DNA of 38,391 nt, taken from NCBI GenBank assembly GCA_017516885.1, contig JAFXAR010000028.1, positions 1 through 38,391 of the forward strand, read 5' to 3'. Positions 9,228 through 18,334 of this stretch are shown in pieces. The notes below the pieces were generated by a model, which was not told where the DNA came from, did not search any database, and saw only the letters and a program-made list of their open reading frames with translations. Positions within the stretch are counted from its first letter, which is position 1; each line of letters starts with the position of its first letter. The DNA comes from Bacteroidaceae bacterium. Its GTDB lineage: Bacteria; Bacteroidota; Bacteroidia; Bacteroidales; Bacteroidaceae. A program made the translations under genes and the position numbers.

Positions 9228-10250
9228 ATGCAAGTCCCGCATTTTCTAAAAGTATTAAAAAGGAAGCTACTTTCAAACAGGTACGGCAAATGGTATATCG
9301 CAAAGAAAGAATGCAAAGCCTACAAACTCTCGCAAGAAAGGCTGAAAGAGGGTTATACAAATAATTCTACAGCACAAAAGCCAAACAAAAAAAGAGTAGT
9401 TGTTATATATGACAACAAAAAAAGAGCTTTTGGATTTGCAGACCGCCTAAGAAGCATCATCTCCATCTACAAAACAAGCAGAGAGCTGGGCCTTGAGTTC
9501 AAGATTCTTTTCACTAAGCCCTTCAAACTTTCACGCTATCTTGCTCCTAATGAAGTGGATTGGGAAATTGAGCCCGAAGAACTTTGCTATAACCTGAGAG
9601 ACACGGACATATGCTGCTTAGAGATGAGGACAGGTACCGATTACGAGATAAGGCAAAACGAAAAGTGGTTCAGAAAGGAGTTCAAGAAAAACTACAGCGA
9701 ATTTCATGTAAGGACAAATGCTGCATATTCTTACAACTATAACTTTGCACAGCTGTTCAGCACACTCTTTAAACCATCGCCATTACTGCTTGATCTCATA
9801 CAAAGCCACATTGACATACTTGGCAGGGAGTACATCAGCGCTTCGTTCCGCTTCCTTGAACTGCTTGGAGACTTCAATGAGCCCAACGGCAGTTCAGTGC
9901 ATCTGAATGAAAAAGAAAGAGAGATGCTGATAAAAAGGAATATAGAACAGATTGAGAAATTGCACAATAGACACCCCGGCATCCATATACTTGTAAACTC
10001 AGACAGCAGCACCTTCCTGGAATATGCAGACCGCCTGGAATACACATATGTGGTTAAAGGAAATATTGAACATGTAGATAATGCCACAAACCTGGCAGCA
10101 GATGCACATGACAAGACGCTGACAGACTTTTTCATGATTGCCAATGCAAAAGAGATATATCTCTTCATTACAGGCAGCATGTACAACAGCAATTTCCCAT
10201 ATGCAGCCTCAAAACTATACAAGAAGCCTTTCCATATAATACATTTTTAG
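9228..10250 (+). CDS. Uncharacterised protein, possible fucosyltransferase-fold glycosyltransferase
   Basis: I do not firmly recognise this 340-residue protein. It has no membrane segment or signal peptide and a basic N-terminal 55 residues. GFADRLRSI at 69-77, soon after RVVVIYDN, resembles the start of GT-B fucosyltransferase-like folds (NodZ and O-FucT types often have G-x-G-x-R-L-R near here). A later FRFLELLGDF and a C-terminal DKTLTDFFMIANAKEIY with SMYNSNFPYAASKLY fit the donor-binding half of such a fold. The HxRRxD motif of GT11 is not present. Flanked by GT2 genes on both sides and 69 bases from the previous one, a sugar transferase role is the best guess. The CDS is secure; the function is inference. 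Confidence 0.7.
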   Translation: MQVPHFLKVLKRKLLSNRYGKWYIAKKECKAYKLSQERLKEGYTNNSTAQKPNKKRVVVIYDNKKRAFGFADRLRSIISIYKTSRELGLEFKILFTKPFKLSRYLAPNEVDWEIEPEELCYNLRDTDICCLEMRTGTDYEIRQNEKWFRKEFKKNYSEFHVRTNAAYSYNYNFAQLFSTLFKPSPLLLDLIQSHIDILGREYISASFRFLELLGDFNEPNGSSVHLNEKEREMLIKRNIEQIEKLHNRHPGIHILVNSDSSTFLEYADRLEYTYVVKGNIEHVDNATNLAADAHDKTLTDFFMIANAKEIYLFITGSMYNSNFPYAASKLYKKPFHIIHF

Positions 10251-10253
10251 AAT

Positions 10254-11231
10254 ATGGACCACAAGATTGGAATAATAATCCCCATATTCAAGGTGGAAAA
10301 ATACATCGCTGAATGCGTTGAAAGCATTCTGGCACAAACGTACACAAATTTCCGCCTGATACTCGTTGATGACGGCACGCCCGACAACGCAGGAAAAATA
10401 TGCGATGAATACGCAAAGAAAGACCAGCGCATTACCGTTATCCATCAAGAGAATGCAGGAGTTACACGTGCTCGTGCCCGCGGTGTTGAAGAGGCGAGCA
10501 ATTGCGAGTATGTCATGTTTGTTGACAGCGATGACACATTGCCGAAAGAAGCACTGGAAACACTGCTCGCCATTATTACCCCCGATAGCAACATTGCACT
10601 GGGCAATATTCGCAGATACAAAGGGATATACAATGCAGCAGATGAAAAACATCACAGTTGCACAAACAGCCTAAGGATACATTATGCAAAGCACAGAGAG
10701 AACATGTTCCTTGGCAAGGAGGCCGGGCTGTGGGGCAAGCTGATACGAAGAAAAATAATCACCCCCGACATCTTTGACATCCCATCCAAAATAAATATGG
10801 GAGAGGATGTCATTGCAAGCACAAGAATCGCTTTCAACAACGAAGCGGATGTTTGTGCAACAGAATGCCATGTATACAATTACCGTCAGCACGATGAAAG
10901 TATAATGCACACGTTTAAGAGGAACGACAAATATGACGAGATGTTTTATGACTATCTGTGGAAAAGCGTGCCCGACCGCCACAAAGCAGCATACGAAAAG
11001 CATCTGATACGAAGGAGGATAATGACTTTTGACTACCACTTTGGCTATTCCAGCGAAATTCCGGAATGGATAGGCAGCAACTATCATAAGACGCTTTTGT
11101 CCGACATAAAACGGACAAGATACAGAGCACTGCCAATAGAAAGACTGCTGCTTACAGCAACAAACAAACATATTAGAACGGTTCTTATATTTATAAAAAG
11201 ATGCAAGAACAAGTTAATTGGCAACAGATGA
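10254..11231 (+). CDS. Glycosyltransferase family 2, paralogue C of a three-gene set
   Basis: A 325-residue GT2 enzyme with IGIIIPIFKVEKY, LILVDDGTPDNAG, QENAGVTRARARG and DSDD at 91-94. The C-terminal half has GLWGKLIRRKI, GEDVIASTRIAF and VYNYRQHDESIMHTF; the last motif is also close to the 7224 product (HNESAMHTF). About 79 of the first 91 shared residues match the 8220 product. It starts 3 bases after the 9228 gene, so that gene now separates two of the three paralogues. Role: adds one sugar to the lipid-linked repeat; donor unknown. Confidence 0.9.
   Translation: MDHKIGIIIPIFKVEKYIAECVESILAQTYTNFRLILVDDGTPDNAGKICDEYAKKDQRITVIHQENAGVTRARARGVEEASNCEYVMFVDSDDTLPKEALETLLAIITPDSNIALGNIRRYKGIYNAADEKHHSCTNSLRIHYAKHRENMFLGKEAGLWGKLIRRKIITPDIFDIPSKINMGEDVIASTRIAFNNEADVCATECHVYNYRQHDESIMHTFKRNDKYDEMFYDYLWKSVPDRHKAAYEKHLIRRRIMTFDYHFGYSSEIPEWIGSNYHKTLLSDIKRTRYRALPIERLLLTATNKHIRTVLIFIKRCKNKLIGNR
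10266..10538 (+). repeat. Repeated GT2 catalytic block, copy C
   Basis: Third copy of the 273-base block. It is most diverged at its two ends (first 20 and last 10 codons) and most conserved in the middle, where it shares long exact runs with copy B. Confidence 0.85.
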
Positions 11232-11261
11232 AACAAGACTGCATTCTATTATAATCCAAAT

Positions 11262-12272
11262 ATGCCAACAATATCCATCATAATGCCGGCATACAATGCC
11301 GCAGAATATATTGCCACAGCCATTGAATCAATTATTTCCCAAACATTCAAGGACTGGGAACTTATAATAGCTGACGACTGTTCAGCGGACAATACCGCAG
11401 AGATTATAGAAAGTTACTGCAACAAGCATAATAACATAAGGCTAATAAAAAGAGCTCAAAACTCCGGCGGCGCAAGACTTCCCCGCAGGGATGCCGCACT
11501 TGCCGCCCAGGCAGGCCTAATAATGACTTTTGATGCTGACGATTTCCTGGACAAAGACTACATAGAAAAAATGTACAACAGGAAAATGGCAACCGGTTCA
11601 AATATCACTTTAGGAGCACTCCACTTGTGCAACAAGGAAGGTGAATATAACGGAATCTCAATACCCGGAGACAAATTTGATTATAATGCAGTGCAAACAG
11701 GAAAAGAAGCAACCAAGCTGCTTCTTGGGGAGGTTGCAATATCTGTCAGCGGATTGCTCGCAGACAAAGAGCTGTACATAAAGAACATAACAACAAAAGA
11801 CAAGAAACATGACAAACTGTCATTTGTAGATGAAATAGACCAAAGAACTCTGCTGGCAAATTGCGATAAAGTATCCTTTGTAAATGCGGGATACTATTAC
11901 AGACAGCACGAATCAAGCCTTATGCACCTTAAAGATGCCAAAAGGTACAATATTCTTAAAACTCTTGAAGCAATATACAACTTTGCAAAAGAGAACTACC
12001 AAGATAATCAGGTGTTCAAGAAACTTGATAACGAATTTTTGACAAATCTCATGTATTGCTACCGCGACTATTATTACTATAAGCATTATAAGGACAACGA
12101 GGCAAGAGAGATTTCCTTGATGCTGAATGAAGCATACAGATTCTCAAAAAGAGAAAAAATGAAGCCGGCTGGCATAAAGCAAAAAGCATGCATGATTTCA
12201 GGCCTGTCACTGAATATCATTTCATACATTTATGCGACAATACTCAGAATAAAAAAGTCAAACAAAAAATAA
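11262..12272 (+). CDS. Glycosyltransferase family 2
   Basis: A 336-residue GT2 enzyme with ISIIMPAYNAAEYI, LIIADDCSADNTAE, NSGGARLPRRDAA and the DxD motif DADD at 91-94. The C-terminal region has the YYYRQHESSLMH motif common in this subgroup and ends in a basic tail. It is not one of the three near-identical paralogues: its catalytic domain is clearly different. It lies 30 bases after paralogue C and 3 bases before an acyltransferase gene. Donor and acceptor unknown. Confidence 0.9.
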   Translation: MPTISIIMPAYNAAEYIATAIESIISQTFKDWELIIADDCSADNTAEIIESYCNKHNNIRLIKRAQNSGGARLPRRDAALAAQAGLIMTFDADDFLDKDYIEKMYNRKMATGSNITLGALHLCNKEGEYNGISIPGDKFDYNAVQTGKEATKLLLGEVAISVSGLLADKELYIKNITTKDKKHDKLSFVDEIDQRTLLANCDKVSFVNAGYYYRQHESSLMHLKDAKRYNILKTLEAIYNFAKENYQDNQVFKKLDNEFLTNLMYCYRDYYYYKHYKDNEAREISLMLNEAYRFSKREKMKPAGIKQKACMISGLSLNIISYIYATILRIKKSNKK

Positions 12273-12275
12273 CAA

Positions 12276-13283
12276 ATGGCAAGACAACGGCAAACAAATC
12301 TTGAAATTCTGCGTATACTATGCATGCTGTTTATTGTGGTTGGACATGTAGGCGGCAGGAGCGAACTTGAACCCTTCCATTCATCTGTTACAATTGCTCC
12401 TCATGCAGTAAATTGCTTTGTACTTATTTCGGGATATTTCCTTATTACATCAAAATTCAAGTTCGCAAGAGTGCTGCGCACCGTTTTGGAAACAATATTT
12501 TATGTGTTTGCAATAACAGTAATACTATATGCATTTGGAAAAGCGAGCATTGCAGATGTTGCAAAATCAATCATGCCGTTTGCACCGACAAAGTTCACTT
12601 ACTGGTTTGTAAATAAATATATTGCAGTTATACTGCTATCGCCATTTATATGCATGCTCTGTAATAATATAACAAAAACACAATATCGCATTCTTGTTGC
12701 ATCACTGTTGCTTATAAGTTCAACTCTGTTTGCATTTTTTCCATTTGGACAGCTCTTCGGCAATGGTTTCTCATTGCTGTGGATGATTACAGTGTTTATT
12801 ACAGGAGGTTATTTAAAGTTGCATGCACCAAAATTCAAATATTGGGGAATAGCAACCATACTATTGCTTGTACTATACAACCTTTGCAACCTCTACCTTT
12901 CCGGAACAATAGAGCTTCATTACAATTCACTTGTTACATACGCCCTGTCCATAGCAACCTTCATGTGGTTTAAAGGTTTAAATGTATCCAATTCAGGCAT
13001 ATTGGCAAAATACACTCATTTCATAGCCCCTCATGTGTTTGCTGCGTACCTTATACATGAACAGGGACTTATGAGAGTGTACATAGTGGACCTGCTGAAT
13101 GGTTTCCAAGGTTACATGCCGGATATGCTTTATCTGTACCTGTTCGGTATTATTGTAATAATTATTTCTGCACTGATTGACAAGGTCCGCTTGCTCCTGT
13201 TCAAATATTGCGGCATTGATTACATTGCAAATAAGATTTCGGCAAAAGCAGACAAACTGTACGCAGAACAACATGCACTATGA
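12276..13283 (+). CDS. Membrane O-acyltransferase (acyltransferase family 3)
   Basis: A 335-residue integral membrane protein with about ten hydrophobic segments. It starts RQTNLEILRILCMLFIVVGH, the signature of acyltransferase-3 proteins (OafA/WecH type), with the probable catalytic histidine at residue 24 in the first membrane segment. A second conserved stretch, FAAYLIHEQGLMR near residue 253-265, also fits. Such enzymes move an acetyl or other acyl group onto sugar hydroxyls. It overlaps the next gene by four bases (ATGA). One of five acyltransferases in this locus. Confidence 0.9.
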   Translation: MARQRQTNLEILRILCMLFIVVGHVGGRSELEPFHSSVTIAPHAVNCFVLISGYFLITSKFKFARVLRTVLETIFYVFAITVILYAFGKASIADVAKSIMPFAPTKFTYWFVNKYIAVILLSPFICMLCNNITKTQYRILVASLLLISSTLFAFFPFGQLFGNGFSLLWMITVFITGGYLKLHAPKFKYWGIATILLLVLYNLCNLYLSGTIELHYNSLVTYALSIATFMWFKGLNVSNSGILAKYTHFIAPHVFAAYLIHEQGLMRVYIVDLLNGFQGYMPDMLYLYLFGIIVIIISALIDKVRLLLFKYCGIDYIANKISAKADKLYAEQHAL

Positions 13284-15160
13284 AACTCGCCTCCTTTGAC
13301 ATATTCGACACAACGCTTATACGCAAGTGCGGCAAGCCGGAGAACATATTCTACCTGCTCGCACACAGACTTTACCCAAGCGATGAGGCCAAGCGAGAGG
13401 ACTTTCTTCTATGGCGCAAGAAGGCAGAGGGCGCTGCAAGGAGGCTATCCCCTGGAAAAGAGGTTACAATTGATGATATATACAGCCTTGAAAGTGCAAA
13501 AAGTTTCGGTGAATACGGCAAAAAAGAACTAATAGATGCCGAAATGAGCGTTGAGGCGGAACAGCTGATTGCTAACCCCGAAATAAGAGAGGTCATAAAC
13601 CGTAAGCGCGAAGAAGGTTTCGCTATCTGCTTTATATCGGACATGTATATGCCGGGCGCATTCCTGAGAAGGGTTCTTGAAAGAGAGGGTTGCATCAGGA
13701 AAGACGAAGAGGTTTATGTTTCATGCGAATACAATGCACGCAAGTCAAACGGCGCGCTGTACAGAATACTGAGAGAGGAACTGAAGCCTGCAAAATGGAT
13801 GCACTTTGGCGACCATCCGGTTAGCGATGTCAAAATGGCGCGCAAGAACGGTGTAAAAGGCATAAAGGTGGATACGCTGTTCAACAGCGCCGAGACAAAT
13901 GCCATACAACCGGCATCGGAGCGTCTGCACTGCGAGAGCTCTGTGCTTGCCGGCTACAGCCGCGCTGCACGCATAAAGTTCGGCAATGCCTGCGCATCAC
14001 TTGCAGCAGATTTCATAGCGCCGGCGTACATATCATATGTTCACTGGATACTTGAACGATGCAGGGAGCAGGGCATAAAAAGGCTCTATTTCCTGTCAAG
14101 AGACAGTTATATACTGCAAAGAATTGCCGAGGAACTGCCGCATGAGGGAATTGGGTTCCGATATCTCTTTGTATCGCGAAAATCACTGCTGCTGCCATAT
14201 ATGCAAGGCGCAACTGCTGCAAAATTCTTGGCAGTGCAGGACAAGAACACAATAATTGGCAAAAGCGTCGCCGCCCTGCTGAGCTCTTTGGGGACAACAG
14301 CCGAAGAACTGTCAGACAAATGCGGCATAACATTTAACTTTGGCAGAATCACAGACAAAAACGAAGAGACGCTTTTCCTTAACGCAATTTTCGGGAAAGA
14401 GAGCAGATATTTGCCCATTCTTGAAGAGCGCGCAAAAGAAAGGCGCACAATCCTGAACGAGTATTTCGCACAGGAGAGTGTCTTCGGCAGCGATGCGACA
14501 GCAATGGTTGATGTGGGTTGGTTAGGAACAACACGCCTGATGATGAACAGCATACTGAAGGAGGAAGGTCGCAACGAAACCCTATTCTTCTATTACGGAG
14601 TGCGCAGAGACGTGCTTGGCAGCAGTTGCGGAGCGTACAGAACCTTCTACCGCCCAGAGCAGCTCAGCACGGAAGGGACAACGCTCATTGAGAACTACTT
14701 TTCGGCATCGCCCTACCCCAGCACCATAGGCTACAGAAAGGATAAAAGCGGGATTGTACCGGTATTCCCCGAAGGATGCGCATATAAGGAAAACGATATT
14801 ACGCGCAACAATATTGAGGCAGCAAAGTGGCTGTGCAAAGAAATTACCGGCAGTCCAGTGCCACTCAAAGGGTATTTTTGGCAATGGGGCAAAAATGCCG
14901 TAGAAGAGATACTGAAACTGCGGAAAGACATTGATATTTCCCCCATGCTGAATGCCGCAGAGTTTGACGAGGCCAGCTTCATGAGAAAGCTGTCGGCAAG
15001 GGAACTGTTCAGCATCGTATGCTTAGGCGGCAGAGCCACGGCATTCGACAAAGGCAGCCTGCGCATCACATGCGGCAGGCATCTGTTCCCGGCACTTAAC
15101 AGCATTGCCGGGTTCACCGGGAACATCAGGCGCAGGCTATATCATAAATTGTGTAAATAA
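13280..15160 (+). CDS. HAD-domain protein with C-terminal polysaccharide-locus domain
   Basis: This 626-residue protein has an N-terminal HAD-like domain (about 1-205): motif I FDIFDTTL with the predicted nucleophile D7, motif II FISDMYMPG, a lysine in NARKSNGALY, and motif IV FGDHPVSDVKMA. The position two after the nucleophile is F9 rather than aspartate, as in haloacid-dehalogenase-like members; this makes ordinary phosphatase action uncertain. The remaining 420 residues (CASLAADFIAPAYISYVHW onward, including FLSRDSYILQRIAEEL and DVGWLGTTRLMM) match a domain I know only from surface polysaccharide loci and cannot assign a reaction. No membrane segments are evident. It overlaps the acyltransferase gene by four bases. 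A role in handling phosphate groups on the glycan is possible but not shown. Confidence 0.8.
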   Translation: MKLASFDIFDTTLIRKCGKPENIFYLLAHRLYPSDEAKREDFLLWRKKAEGAARRLSPGKEVTIDDIYSLESAKSFGEYGKKELIDAEMSVEAEQLIANPEIREVINRKREEGFAICFISDMYMPGAFLRRVLEREGCIRKDEEVYVSCEYNARKSNGALYRILREELKPAKWMHFGDHPVSDVKMARKNGVKGIKVDTLFNSAETNAIQPASERLHCESSVLAGYSRAARIKFGNACASLAADFIAPAYISYVHWILERCREQGIKRLYFLSRDSYILQRIAEELPHEGIGFRYLFVSRKSLLLPYMQGATAAKFLAVQDKNTIIGKSVAALLSSLGTTAEELSDKCGITFNFGRITDKNEETLFLNAIFGKESRYLPILEERAKERRTILNEYFAQESVFGSDATAMVDVGWLGTTRLMMNSILKEEGRNETLFFYYGVRRDVLGSSCGAYRTFYRPEQLSTEGTTLIENYFSASPYPSTIGYRKDKSGIVPVFPEGCAYKENDITRNNIEAAKWLCKEITGSPVPLKGYFWQWGKNAVEEILKLRKDIDISPMLNAAEFDEASFMRKLSARELFSIVCLGGRATAFDKGSLRITCGRHLFPALNSIAGFTGNIRRRLYHKLCK

Positions 15161-15199
15161 AATTTGTGTACTTATGTTCTTGTGTCTAAAAAGAAACGA

Positions 15200-16054
15200 A
15201 TGAAAATAGCAATTGTCATACTCAACTACAACAGCAGCGCCGACTGCCGCAAGTGCATAGCATCCCTGCAGCAACAGCAAGGCATTGAAACAGAGATTAT
15301 TGTTGTTGACAACTGTTCGCGTGAAGACGACCGCAGGACTGTGGAGGCTTTATGCAAGGAGACCGGCAGCACGTTCATTGCCAACAGCGAGAACAAAGGA
15401 TATAACGCAGGCAATAACACAGGTCTGCGCCACGCCGTAGACAGAGGCCATAAATATGCGCTTATAGCAAACCCCGACATGGAGTTCCCGCAAAAGGACT
15501 ATCTGCTGAGGCTCGCCGAGAAAATGCAGAGCGACGAGGAGATTGTTGTCTGCGGAAGCGACATAATAGGCGCGGACGGCGTACACCAAAGCCCCATGCA
15601 CCGGGATGGGAACTGGCGCAGTTCTTTCGGGTGGATAAAGGACATTCTGCGCAGAAAACAGCAAAGCGAAGCATACGATTTCATTGACAACTACAAGGAA
15701 AGCCATTACTGCCACAAAGTAGGCGGATGCTGCTTTATGATAAAAACAGCCTTCCTTAAGCAGATTGATTTCTTTGACGAGAAGGTCTTTCTGTATTGCG
15801 AGGAGGCAATTCTCTCGCGGCAAGTGGAGATTGCCGGCAAAAAAATGTATTACCTTGCCACAGCGCAGGCCATTCACAGGCATGTGAAAAGCGAAAAGGG
15901 CGACCCTGCAAAGAGGTTCAAGGCCTGGGGAAGGTCGCGGTGCTACTTCATCGACCGCTACAGCAACGATTCATGGATGGGCAAGCAGATTGCCAAATTC
16001 TCCATGAAGATATACGTTCTCATTTTTACAATTTACAATAAATTCCGCAGATGA
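15200..16054 (+). CDS. Glycosyltransferase family 2 (rhamnosyltransferase-like subgroup)
   Basis: Translation from ATG 15200 gives 284 residues starting MKIAIVILNYNSSADCRKCI; a TTG at 15164 in frame would add 12 residues that do not look like the family, so ATG is preferred. IIVVDNCSREDD, NKGYNAGNNTGL and NPDME at 91-95 (in place of a strict DxD) are typical of the WbbL/RfbF-type branch, which often transfers rhamnose. GGCCFMIK and the C-terminal AQAIHRHVKS also fit. This gene is richer in GC than the AT-rich neighbours on either side. Its stop overlaps the next ATG by four bases. Rhamnose specificity is a family-level guess. Confidence 0.88.
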   Translation: MKIAIVILNYNSSADCRKCIASLQQQQGIETEIIVVDNCSREDDRRTVEALCKETGSTFIANSENKGYNAGNNTGLRHAVDRGHKYALIANPDMEFPQKDYLLRLAEKMQSDEEIVVCGSDIIGADGVHQSPMHRDGNWRSSFGWIKDILRRKQQSEAYDFIDNYKESHYCHKVGGCCFMIKTAFLKQIDFFDEKVFLYCEEAILSRQVEIAGKKMYYLATAQAIHRHVKSEKGDPAKRFKAWGRSRCYFIDRYSNDSWMGKQIAKFSMKIYVLIFTIYNKFRR

Positions 16055-17088
16055 GCAATACAAGCATACAGAACAAACAGAGAAGCTTGTCTATTGACAT
16101 GGTCAAGGGACTGTCGATAATGAGCCTCTTCTTTCTGCATTTTGAGAATGGATGGATGCCAACTGAATACAACTATTTCATTGTGCGCTCTCCTTCATTC
16201 TACTTTGTTGTAGGCTGGCTTTGGGGCATGTCGTCAAATAAAAAGACCATACGCGGTCACTGGTCCAAAAGAAAGGAAGGATTAGTCAAGCCTTTTTTAT
16301 GGCTCTCGCTCATTTTTATATGTTTTGACGCAGTCATGGTGATGTTAGGACAATATAATCTTTCAGTGCTCGGAAGGGATATATACAAAACCGTAACACT
16401 CAGAGGCATAGGCACATTATGGTTCTTGCCAGCACTTTTAGGCGGAGAAATGCTGTTTATCTATTTTAGGGACAGAAACCTTATTGCAAAAATATTCTTG
16501 CTTGCGATTTCATTTTCAATAATTTTCCTGTTTAACAAATACTCGCTGACACCTTTAGCAAAGAACTCAATATTAGATTTTGCAATAAAGTCACCGCTCA
16601 ACGTTTTATCAGACTGCTCCAACGCATTTATTCACATCTTCATTGCGTATGCCATAAGCAGCCGCTACGGCAAGCAAATATTTAATTCAAAAAACATTTA
16701 CTTGTCAATTGCAGGCATCCTGCTCCTTGCCGTATCATTTTACGCATTCAATTTTTTCAGCAGCCAATACCTTTCAATTCAAATCCTCGCACATATAGCG
16801 GCAAATATCGTTGTCAGCACAGGCATCCTGTCCCTGTTCAGGTCTTTGGAATGCTTTAAACCATTATCAATGCCATTATCATATTGCGGCAAGAACTCAT
16901 TGACCATTATGGCCTTCCACTTCTGTATACTGCTCCAGCTGGCAATTATAATTGACAAGAATGTATTAGGTTATACAAGCTACTATGGAGGCAGAACTAT
17001 TATATACTTTTTAATTGCACTTCTTCTTCAAGTTGCCATAATTGAAATAATAAACAAGAGATTCAGATTTATTATAGGGAAAAATTAA
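16051..17088 (+). CDS. Membrane O-acyltransferase (fucose 4-O-acetylase-like)
   Basis: A 345-residue multi-spanning protein. It begins after a short polar leader with SIDMVKGLSIMSLFFLH, the acyltransferase-3 signature with H30 as probable catalytic residue, then WLWGMSS and a basic KRKEGLVKPF loop before the next membrane segment, as in the NolL-like (COG3594) group. The C-terminal half has GKNSLTIMAFHF. Likely acetylates a sugar hydroxyl at the inner membrane. Starts inside the stop codon of the GT2 gene (ATGA overlap) and is markedly AT-rich. Confidence 0.88.
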   Translation: MSNTSIQNKQRSLSIDMVKGLSIMSLFFLHFENGWMPTEYNYFIVRSPSFYFVVGWLWGMSSNKKTIRGHWSKRKEGLVKPFLWLSLIFICFDAVMVMLGQYNLSVLGRDIYKTVTLRGIGTLWFLPALLGGEMLFIYFRDRNLIAKIFLLAISFSIIFLFNKYSLTPLAKNSILDFAIKSPLNVLSDCSNAFIHIFIAYAISSRYGKQIFNSKNIYLSIAGILLLAVSFYAFNFFSSQYLSIQILAHIAANIVVSTGILSLFRSLECFKPLSMPLSYCGKNSLTIMAFHFCILLQLAIIIDKNVLGYTSYYGGRTIIYFLIALLLQVAIIEIINKRFRFIIGKN

Positions 17089-17099
17089 ACATACGAAAC

Positions 17100-18329
17100 A
17101 TGTTTGAAATATTCAAAAGGAGTTCTGGCTTAACACTTTTCACAACAGCATTCATTGTAATATACTGCACCTATTATATACCAATAGACGGATTAGGAGG
17201 AATATGCATATCAAAAGTTATTTGCATGGCATGCATTTTAGTTCCAACTTTCTTTTACAGTTTCAAAATCTCCAAGGTAGTAATTATCGGATGCATATAT
17301 TTAATATGGCAATATACTGTAGCTGATTTCCATCCGGAAACATTCCGATGGTCTACCCTCATGTACTCTGCACTGATATTGTTTTCCTACGCGGCCTTCT
17401 ATAATCTGGTAAATATTGAGAAGGTATTCTCCATCAATCATTTCATAATGATATGCAGATGGATTATAACTCTTTATTTCATCGTCTGCATTGTGCAACA
17501 GGCTTTTATAATCATTGGTGTAAAGAACTTTCTTGTCATAAATTTATATTCACTGGATAGAGGCATTGGATGCAACTCTTTGTGCAGAGAGCCGAGCACG
17601 TTCGGGCGCTTTATGCTGGTATTCTATTATGCATATATAAAGTGCAGTGAGTACAAGCGCGATGAAGGGCCTTTTACCCTTAGAGAACTGTTCAGTGAAG
17701 AACACAGGAGAATTACACTTATGTTCCTGTGGATGATGCTCACAATGGGCAGCGGAACTGCATACGTCTGCCTTATACTCTTCTCGCTCTATTTTGTACG
17801 CTGGCACAACTGGTACTATATAATACCCACGCTAATTCTATGCTACAGCCTTATACAGGCTTCAGGCATTGAGGCTCTTGACAGAGCCACCGACACTATT
17901 GAGGCAACAGCTACGCTTGACAAAAAAAATGTTATGGAAACTGACGGTTCTGCATCAGTACGCATTGCACCGATATTGAATTCCTTGACCGCAGACTTCT
18001 CCAAAAAGGAAACATGGTTGGGATACGGCATAGACTCAGGCATTGCCGATAAGTTCAACAGAACGCTTTTTGATGACTACGGCTTTGTATTTTATCTAAT
18101 TACGATGCTGTTGAATTTTTCGTGCGCATACAGTTTCTGGTCACTTGGCACAATCTTTCTATTCGCAGGCGTTGGCGGCGGAGCTGGCGGTAATATCCAG
18201 TATGCATGGGCGCTTATGATGATCATGACCTGTGTGAAATACTTCTATAAGAACCGTTATAATCCCGAAATATATGAAAGCGAGAAAGAAGAAGATAATT
18301 GTGATAACATAAATGCACAATTAAAATAA
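17100..18329 (+). CDS. Wzy-like O-antigen/capsule polymerase
   Basis: A 409-residue hydrophobic protein with about ten membrane segments and one larger polar loop around 250-315, the layout of Wzy polymerases, which join lipid-linked repeat units on the periplasmic face. REPSTFGRFM at 163-172 and GSGTAYVCLILFSLYF near 218-233 are motifs recurrent in this loosely conserved family. It is the only polymerase candidate in the window. The final 20 residues are strongly charged. Starts 11 bases after the acyltransferase gene. Family assignment rests on topology and these motifs; Wzy proteins are poorly conserved, so a ligase-like role is not fully excluded. Confidence 0.8.
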   Translation: MFEIFKRSSGLTLFTTAFIVIYCTYYIPIDGLGGICISKVICMACILVPTFFYSFKISKVVIIGCIYLIWQYTVADFHPETFRWSTLMYSALILFSYAAFYNLVNIEKVFSINHFIMICRWIITLYFIVCIVQQAFIIIGVKNFLVINLYSLDRGIGCNSLCREPSTFGRFMLVFYYAYIKCSEYKRDEGPFTLRELFSEEHRRITLMFLWMMLTMGSGTAYVCLILFSLYFVRWHNWYYIIPTLILCYSLIQASGIEALDRATDTIEATATLDKKNVMETDGSASVRIAPILNSLTADFSKKETWLGYGIDSGIADKFNRTLFDDYGFVFYLITMLLNFSCAYSFWSLGTIFLFAGVGGGAGGNIQYAWALMMIMTCVKYFYKNRYNPEIYESEKEEDNCDNINAQLK

Positions 18330-18334
18330 GTTCC

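Noticed and set aside
10215-10655. Antisense frames conserved at all three GT2 repeat blocks
   Set aside because: Similar - strand frames at 7233, 8178 and 10215 follow simply from the repeated nucleotide block on the + strand; they show no independent start or domain.
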